Shown: positions 59,630 to 64,000 of the stretch, piece after piece | How positions within the stretch are numbered: the first letter of the stretch is position 1 | Layout: every line of letters starts with the position of its first letter | Assembly: GCA_017656135.1 (NCBI GenBank) | Contig: JACDOJ010000003.1 | Span: forward strand, 57,788-121,787 | DNA from: Bacillota bacterium | Lineage (GTDB): Bacteria; Bacillota; UBA5301 | DNA: 64,000 nucleotides | Direction: 5' to 3' | Notes under the pieces: generated by a model | What the model was told of the DNA's origin: nothing | The model's database searches: none | Seen by the model: the letters and a program-made list of their open reading frames with translations, nothing else | Translations under genes and position numbers: made by a program

Positions 59630-60172
59630 GTGTTGACCAGCAGGGAGTGTGAGGCGGTAGCCAGTTTTCTCCAAGGACTCACCAATCCATTACGCCTGAA
59701 GATTCTCTACTGCCTGCGCTCCGGCGAGAAAAACGTCACCGAAATCACCGCCTGTACCGGCGAAAGGCAGCCCAATGTCTCCCATCAGCTGAAGGTCCTT
59801 GTCACCAAGGGGTATGTTTCCCGCCGCAAAGAGAGGCGCAAGGTCTACTACTCTCTCAACAGCGAAAAGATCGTCGAACTCTTGGACCAGGTCCGGGAAA
59901 TCATACTGTCGGAGTCCGGAGAGACGAGAGGAGCTAAAACTATGCAGGCCGACAAAGTTTTGGATGCTTTGGGACTGATGTGCCCGATGCCTATACAGAA
60001 ACTCGCAAAGGTCATCAAAGAGATCCAGATAGGGCAGGTGATTGAGGTCCGGGTGGATGATACCCTGACCGCATCAGATCTGCCCATCTGGTGCGAAAAG
60101 ACAGGTCAAGAACTGCTGGACACCTGCAAACACGAAGACTATACATCCTATTTTGTGCGCCGCCGGCGCTGA
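59630..60172 (+). CDS. ArsR-family regulator fused to TusA sulfur carrier
   Basis: 180 aa. Residues 1-95 are an ArsR winged helix (LTNPLRLKILYCLRSG, QPNVSHQLKVLVTKGYVSRRKERRKVYYSL) with Cys 7, 28 and 42 as possible sensing thiols. Residues 105-180 are a TusA domain with LMCPMPIQKLAK, in which Cys 118 of the CPxP motif is the persulfide carrier. Both are in one unbroken frame; an internal ATG at the TusA start could also give free TusA. The regulator would sense sulfur load on, or near, its own carrier domain and control the divergent dsrE operon. The stop is two bases from the convergent MinD-type gene. Confidence 0.9.
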   Translation: MLTSRECEAVASFLQGLTNPLRLKILYCLRSGEKNVTEITACTGERQPNVSHQLKVLVTKGYVSRRKERRKVYYSLNSEKIVELLDQVREIILSESGETRGAKTMQADKVLDALGLMCPMPIQKLAKVIKEIQIGQVIEVRVDDTLTASDLPIWCEKTGQELLDTCKHEDYTSYFVRRRR

Positions 60173-60174
60173 CA

Positions 60175-61035
60175 CTAGGCCAAAGCCTCCAGAACAGTAT
60201 CCCAAACCGAACTGATGTTCTTGCTGGCTTTACTCTCCGGATCCCTGATCACCACAGGTTCACCCTGTATACTCGCCTCTATCAAGGAATCATCGAAAGG
60301 CACTTTGCCGGCTACTCTGATTCTCTTTTTTCGGCAGAACTCCTCTACTTGCTGTGAGATCTCAGGAGCCAGGTCCCATTTATTGATGCAGACCAGAGTC
60401 GGAACCTTGAAGTGATTGCAAAGCCCCAGCAGACGTTCCAAGTCATGCAAACCGGCTACGGAAGGCTCGGTGATAATCAATGCCAGGTCCACCCCAGTCA
60501 AAGAAGAAATCACCGGACAGCCAAGTCCCGGTGGGCCGTCGACCAGCACGTAAGCATATCCTTGTCTTTCGGCAAGCTCCCTGGCTGCTTGGCGGACCTT
60601 GCTCACCAACTTCCCGGAGTTTTCTTCGGCCAGGCCTAATTTGGCGTGGATCAGCGGCCCGTAGGCGGTTTCCGAAACAAACCAGTATCCAGAGAGGTTT
60701 GGCCTCATCTCGATGGCGCCTTCCTCACAAGCATAGTAGCATACCTGGCAGCCCTCGCAGCCAATGGGATCAACCCTGAAGTTGCTGATAGCATTAAAGC
60801 GACAGAGCTGCAAACACTTTCCGCACTCAGTGCACTTCTCTGGATCAATGTAGGCCTTATCCAGACCGTAAAACTCATACCTCTCTTTGACCCGCGGCTT
60901 CAAAAGCAGATGCAGATTGGCAGCATCTACGTCACAGTCAGCCAAGACCTTATCCTGAGCCAAAGCCGCAAAGGAGCCAACAAACGAAGTTTTGCCGGTG
61001 CCGCCTTTGCCGCTAATTACTAATAGCTCTTTCAT
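60175..61035 (-). CDS. MinD/Mrp-type P-loop ATPase with inserted ferredoxin domain (1)
   Basis: About 286 aa from ATG 61035 (GGGAGG upstream). The deviant Walker A is SGKGGTGKTS. Between about residues 58 and 112 a 2[4Fe-4S] ferredoxin is inserted (CTECGKCLQLC and CEGCQVCYYAC). LVDGPPGLGCPVI is the switch II region. Paired ATPases of this kind occur in anaerobes next to NifX-like proteins and are thought to assemble or transfer Fe-S clusters, but function is unproven. It overlaps the second ATPase by 23 bases. Confidence 0.9.
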   Translation of the reverse strand: MKELLVISGKGGTGKTSFVGSFAALAQDKVLADCDVDAANLHLLLKPRVKERYEFYGLDKAYIDPEKCTECGKCLQLCRFNAISNFRVDPIGCEGCQVCYYACEEGAIEMRPNLSGYWFVSETAYGPLIHAKLGLAEENSGKLVSKVRQAARELAERQGYAYVLVDGPPGLGCPVISSLTGVDLALIITEPSVAGLHDLERLLGLCNHFKVPTLVCINKWDLAPEISQQVEEFCRKKRIRVAGKVPFDDSLIEASIQGEPVVIRDPESKASKNISSVWDTVLEALA

Positions 61036-61876
61036 AGCCAACCTCCCTTTGCAATCGCTGCCACAGATCCCGAAATGTCTCTTTCCACTCAGGGTATTCT
61101 TCCACTATGCACCCACCCCGGGCGTACAAGGCGGCTAACCGTCGATTAAAGGGTATCTTAAGAAGAATGGGGATCTTCTCAGCCCGACAGTACTCCTCAA
61201 TGCGCCGGTCTCCCTGATCCGACCGGTTGATGATCACCCCGAAGGGTAGCCCCAGCTTTCTAACCATTCCTACAGCCAAAACCAGGTCATTGAGGCCGAA
61301 AGGAGTCGGCTCCGTCACCAGTAGACAGTAATCGGCCCCGCTGACTGAATTAACTACAGAGCAAGATGTGCCCGGAGGAGCGTCAATGATCACAACCCTT
61401 TGCCGCTCAGCTTTTTCCCGGACTGCCTTCACCACAGGGGAAGCCAGAGGCGTTCCTACCGCTAGCTTCCCGTGGGCAAACTTGATCGTTCCAGCATACC
61501 CCAACTCTACGACACCTATCTTCTTTGGTGCTTCTTTGATAGCCCCGGTGGGGCAGGCCAACAGACAGCCACCGCAGCCGTGGCATAATTCGGGGAAAGT
61601 CAACACCCTTTTACCCATGACAGCTATGGCATGAAAAGCACAAACTTCTGTACATCGACCGCACTTCAGGCACCTGGCCTCGTTAACCACTGGTATCTTG
61701 ATTTGAACCTCTTCAGTAGTCTCAAAGGTGGGTTTTAGAAACAGGTGTGCATTGGGTTCCTCAGTATCGCAATCCAAGACCTGGACCGGCAAGTTTTCTG
61801 CCAGAGTCAAGGCCAAATTGGTAGCGATGGTGGTCTTGCCCGTCCCACCTTTACCGCTGGCAACTGCAATGATCAT
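61013..61876 (-). CDS. MinD/Mrp-type P-loop ATPase with inserted ferredoxin domain (2)
   Basis: 287 aa, paralogous to the downstream gene. Walker A is SGKGGTGKTT. The ferredoxin insert (about 62-112) has CLKCGRCTEVC and CHGCGGCLLACP. IDAPPGTSCSVVNSVSG is the switch II region, with a cysteine in PGTSC as in Mrp/ApbC-type proteins. The two overlapping genes probably form a heterodimer. It is 12 bases after the first NifX-like gene. Confidence 0.9.
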   Translation of the reverse strand: MIIAVASGKGGTGKTTIATNLALTLAENLPVQVLDCDTEEPNAHLFLKPTFETTEEVQIKIPVVNEARCLKCGRCTEVCAFHAIAVMGKRVLTFPELCHGCGGCLLACPTGAIKEAPKKIGVVELGYAGTIKFAHGKLAVGTPLASPVVKAVREKAERQRVVIIDAPPGTSCSVVNSVSGADYCLLVTEPTPFGLNDLVLAVGMVRKLGLPFGVIINRSDQGDRRIEEYCRAEKIPILLKIPFNRRLAALYARGGCIVEEYPEWKETFRDLWQRLQREVGYERAISN

Positions 61877-61888
61877 TGACGATCACTC

Positions 61889-62251
61889 CTAACCGTGGTG
61901 GCAATGGCCGTGTTCTCCCTCTTCGTGGTCGCAGAGATTCTCTCGGCTGACCAAAGTATCTGCCAGATAGGCAAGGATAGCCTCTTCTACGGAACCGGAA
62001 ACCCCGGTAAAAGTCTCAATTCCTTGCTCGCTAAACAGGCCCTGCGCCCGAGGGCCCATGCCGCCGGCGATTATACAACAAACCCCCAGATTAGAGAGGT
62101 AACGGGGTAAGAAACCCGGTTCATGCCCTGGATTAGGGATGACTGTCTTACTGACTACTTTACCGTCAGCCACATTGTAAATGGTGTAGGCAGGGCAGCG
62201 CCCGAAATGACTGGCCACACTGTCCCCATCAGTGGCAATCGCGATCTTCAC
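61889..62251 (-). CDS. NifX/NifB-C-like dinitrogenase iron-molybdenum cofactor-type protein with His/Cys-rich tail
   Basis: 120 aa. KIAIATDGDSVASHFGRCPAYTIY and GVCCIIAGGMGPRAQGLF are the family motifs. The C-terminal CDHEEGEHGHCHHG is a metal-binding-like tail absent from the sister gene. Family members bind Fe-S or Fe-Mo-type clusters in a RNase H-like fold. No nif genes are seen, so a nitrogenase role is unlikely. The gene lies five bases after the sister gene. Confidence 0.87.
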   Translation of the reverse strand: MKIAIATDGDSVASHFGRCPAYTIYNVADGKVVSKTVIPNPGHEPGFLPRYLSNLGVCCIIAGGMGPRAQGLFSEQGIETFTGVSGSVEEAILAYLADTLVSRENLCDHEEGEHGHCHHG

Positions 62252-62256
62252 CGTTC

Positions 62257-62625
62257 TTACCTCCTTGTGCCAAAATGCGGCCCCACCATGGCCTTCAAAA
62301 CTGGTTTTAACTGGTGGTTTTTATACCTGGCCAGAGCCTCTCTGACCGAACACGAATCTACCGAATAGACCTCAATGTCGGAAGCTTCCAAGGCTTCCAT
62401 AGCCTTAGGGCCAATATGACCTGTAATCAAAGCCTTAGCCCCTTGCCCGGCAACAAACTGGGCGGCTTGGACACCTGCTCCACCGGAGGACCCAGCGCCC
62501 AAGTTTTCAACTACTTCAAATTTCTCGTTCTCCGGATCAATTAGGATAAAATAATGACATCTCCCAAACCTCTCATCCACGGTGGCATCTAAATCGGTGC
62601 CCTGAGATGTTACCGCTACTTTCAC
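62257..62625 (-). CDS. NifX/NifB-C-like dinitrogenase iron-molybdenum cofactor-type protein
   Basis: 122 aa. KVAVTSQGTDLDATVDERFGRCHYFILID and ALITGHIGPKAMEALEASDIEVYSV match the NifX/NifB C-terminal domain. The glycine-rich NLGAGSSGGAGVQAAQFVAGQGA block is typical of the MTH1175-like subgroup. It presumably binds a metal cluster and works with the two ferredoxin-ATPases downstream. Confidence 0.88.
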   Translation of the reverse strand: MKVAVTSQGTDLDATVDERFGRCHYFILIDPENEKFEVVENLGAGSSGGAGVQAAQFVAGQGAKALITGHIGPKAMEALEASDIEVYSVDSCSVREALARYKNHQLKPVLKAMVGPHFGTRR

Positions 62626-62652
62626 CTTAAACTCACCTTCCCTGAGAATATA

Positions 62653-62690
62653 GGGGGGGGGAAACGGTCAGCCTCTCTACCGTCCCCCCC
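62653..62690 (-). repeat. GC-rich hairpin between DUF5320 and NifX-like genes
   Basis: GGGGGGGACGGT and ACCGTTTCCCCCCC pair on the minus strand, with two mismatched positions. No T run follows, so it may be a processing or expression-ratio element between cistrons. Confidence 0.5.
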
Positions 62691-62710
62691 AAAGCAAAGC
62701 CGGCAGCCCA

Positions 62711-63073
62711 TTAATCTTCATGGCCCCTGTCTTTGCCCTCTTCTAAGTCCCGCAAGTAGTCCTTGATCTCGTCCAACCGGTCCTGCAGGATCTCTGCCTG
62801 ACGCTTAAGCAAAGACGCTTCCTCTCTCTTAGTAAGACCCGTAGCATAACCTGGGTGTGACGCACCAAACCAGCCAAAACCAGCGCCAGACCTGACCCAA
62901 CCTGGCAAACCGGTGACATAGTACATGTGGCGCCACCTCCTGCCTCCGCTGAAACCGCCCCAGCGGAAAGTCGGGTTCATAAAACCAGGAACCCGGAACC
63001 CAGAACAATAGCCCAAACCCCTTCCTGTCATTGGTCCTAGAAAGTTCGGGCCGCTCCCATCACCACGCGGCAC
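62711..63073 (-). CDS. DUF5320 protein
   Basis: 120 aa from GTG 63073, spaced from AGGAGGTG. The N terminus PRGDGSGPNFLGPMTGRGLGYCSG is the DUF5320 signature, followed by a Gly/Trp/Tyr/Arg-rich middle and a C-terminal coiled coil (LTKREEASLLKRQAEILQDRLDEIKDYLRDLEE). The function is unknown, but the family is regularly linked to NifX/ferredoxin-ATPase clusters in anaerobes. It is the first gene of this operon. Confidence 0.85.
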   Translation of the reverse strand: MPRGDGSGPNFLGPMTGRGLGYCSGFRVPGFMNPTFRWGGFSGGRRWRHMYYVTGLPGWVRSGAGFGWFGASHPGYATGLTKREEASLLKRQAEILQDRLDEIKDYLRDLEEGKDRGHED

Positions 63074-63098
63074 CAAAACCACCTCCTCTTTATGGTCG

Positions 63099-63141
63099 TA
63101 TGTTCATTATTACTATACCCATATTTATGGACATATGTCAA
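63099..63141 (-). promoter_or_regulatory. Promoter with embedded inverted repeat upstream of DUF5320
   Basis: TTGACA (63136-63141) and TATAGT (63112-63117) are 18 bases apart on the minus strand. TATGTTCAT (63099-63107) and ATGGACATA (63127-63135) form a near-perfect inverted repeat, with one arm in the spacer and one near the start point. A repressor bound there would block transcription. Confidence 0.55.
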
Positions 63142-63150
63142 TAACTAATT

Positions 63151-63176
63151 TAAAAAAATTTGCCTTTTCAGGCAAA
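63151..63176 (-). terminator. Terminator after the last radical SAM gene
   Basis: TTTGCCTgaaaAGGCAAA on the minus strand is followed by seven T and AAATT. It ends 18 bases after the radical SAM stop. Confidence 0.85.
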
Positions 63177-63193
63177 GGTTTGCTAGGTACTTG

Positions 63194-63922
63194 TTACGTG
63201 TGACTCAAAACTTCCACATCTAAATCGCTCCAACTCTCTGCGACTTCTTGGAGGAACCGGCCGGGTACCGGCTGGCAGCCTGGTTCGGCCGGGGGTCGGA
63301 CAATGGTGTTGAGTTGAACCTTATCGGGTTTAATTTTGAGTATGGTCTCGTGAAGCCTAGAAAGGCTTTTGGGAGAATCGTTCACTCCCTGAACTATAAG
63401 TATCTCCAGCCAGATCGGACCGCTAAACTCCGACCTAAATTTGATTAACCCTTCGACAATTCCGGTCAAGTCGATATCCTTATGAGGCCGGTCGACCCGC
63501 AAAAACTCCTCTCTGGTGCAGGCGTCAAGTGAAGGTAAAACCAAATCACAGAGGGCGGCTTCTTGACGGACCTTCGGCTCGGAAAAAAGGGATGAATTGG
63601 TCAATAACGCCACCTTAAGATCTGGATAAGCAGCCTTGATCATCTTAGTCAACTGGCCCAGCTTCGAGTAAAGGGTGGGTTCTCCCGACCCTGAAAAGGT
63701 CACACAGTCAGGAAAAGGGTGACTGGCGAGATAGTCGGAAAGCTCCTTAAATACTTCCTCCACAGGGTAAAACTCGGCCCTCTCTGTGGTGAGCCTGGTG
63801 GTACGGCCGCGTTCACAGTAAACGCAATTGAAGGTGCAGGTTTTATAGGGGATCACGTCAATCCCCAAGGATACTCCTAACCTGCGTGATGATACCGGTC
63901 CAAAAAGATACTGGTAACTCAT
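63194..63922 (-). CDS. Radical SAM protein (COG0731-like)
   Basis: 242 aa. The cluster motif CTFNCVYC is near residue 30, within YLFGPVSSRRLGVSLGIDVIPYKTCTFNCVYCERG, a recognisable subgroup signature. SGSGEPTLYSKL (SAM-binding GGE-like motif) and LLTNSSLF follow. The substrate is unknown. It is frequently found near DUF5320/NifX/MinD-ferredoxin genes. A terminator follows it, so it is a separate transcript from DUF5320. Confidence 0.88.
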   Translation of the reverse strand: MSYQYLFGPVSSRRLGVSLGIDVIPYKTCTFNCVYCERGRTTRLTTERAEFYPVEEVFKELSDYLASHPFPDCVTFSGSGEPTLYSKLGQLTKMIKAAYPDLKVALLTNSSLFSEPKVRQEAALCDLVLPSLDACTREEFLRVDRPHKDIDLTGIVEGLIKFRSEFSGPIWLEILIVQGVNDSPKSLSRLHETILKIKPDKVQLNTIVRPPAEPGCQPVPGRFLQEVAESWSDLDVEVLSHT

Positions 63923-63967
63923 AACTGATTTATTTGAACAAGATACTGCCCAATCCTCTTGCCTAAT

Positions 63968-63994
63968 AAAAAAAGCCCCCCACAGCTTGGGGGC
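63968..63994 (-). terminator. Terminator of a gene beyond the window edge
   Basis: GCCCCC (63989-63994) pairs with GGGGGC (63975-63980) on the minus strand, followed by a T run. Runs of A/T on both sides could make it bidirectional. Confidence 0.8.
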
Positions 63995-64000
63995 AAAAAA

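Noticed and set aside
61889-62625. Nitrogen-fixation genes
   Set aside because: Only generic NifX/NifB-C domains are present. There is no nifHDK or full NifB.

Overview
The window looks like the chromosome of an anaerobic, endospore-forming member of the Bacillota (class Clostridia, Moorella/Desulfotomaculum/Peptococcales-like by gene content; the exact genus is not determined). The evidence is a full set of sporulation and spore genes (spoIIGA, sigE, sigG, spoIIR, an alpha/beta-type SASP, sleB-ypeB, a bofC-like gene), a MurE with the meso-diaminopimelate signature DNPR, the classic dnaG-sigA-trmK-nif3 block, and anaerobic traits: a triheme c-type cytochrome, ferredoxins, many radical SAM proteins and an ADP-forming acetyl-CoA synthetase. 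Almost every gene lies on the minus strand. Only four intact genes are on the plus strand: the cytochrome, 5-formyl-THF cyclo-ligase, a secreted JAMM protein and an ArsR-TusA fusion.

Layout. 1-5.4 kb: ylmD (partial), nrdR, ylmC, spoIIR, sigG, an L,D-transpeptidase, sigE and spoIIGA. 5.4-21.1 kb: a dcw division/cell-wall cluster read as mraZ-rsmH-ftsL-pbp-murE-murF-mraY-ftsW-murG-murB-murA-ftsQ-ftsA-ftsZ. It lacks murC and murD and is headed by four tandem 10-bp MraZ boxes. 21.2-25.9 kb: a branched-chain amino acid ABC transporter (livKHMGF order). 26-29.5 kb: a mixed stretch with a YczE-like membrane protein, an Rrf2 regulator, a ferredoxin, the cytochrome, an MCP remnant, a SASP gene, RNase P RNA and a zinc-finger protein. 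29.5-35.9 kb: nif3, trmK, tRNA(CAT), sigA, dnaG, dgt and a GDT1 half-transporter. 36-45 kb: ppdK, recO, queH, ruvBAC, a bofC-like gene, yebC, prsW and pgsA. 45.7-54.9 kb: one-carbon and acyl-CoA metabolism (cyclo-ligase, ADP-forming acyl-CoA synthetase with a BioD/DRTGG partner), chemotaxis (MCP, CheW), the secreted JAMM protein, ypeB-sleB and tRNA-Asn.

54.9-60.2 kb is the most unusual part. It is a compact operon dsrE-dsrF-dsrH, a GcvH-like lipoyl carrier, a lipoate-protein ligase and two radical SAM proteins that resemble the split LipS1/LipS2 lipoyl synthase. A divergent gene beside it encodes an ArsR-type repressor fused to a TusA sulfur carrier. This combines a sulfur relay (TusA, DsrEFH) with machinery to make and attach lipoate to a dedicated carrier protein. 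The relatives I know of sit next to sHdr sulfur-oxidation genes, but no hdr, dsrAB or glycine-cleavage genes are present in the window. It is therefore a candidate self-regulated sulfur/lipoate module with an unknown catalytic partner.

60.2-64 kb: two MinD/Mrp-type ATPases with inserted 2[4Fe-4S] ferredoxin domains, two NifX/NifB-C-like proteins, a DUF5320 protein behind a candidate operator, and another radical SAM protein. This set is common in anaerobes and is thought to handle Fe-S or metal cofactors, but its role is not established.
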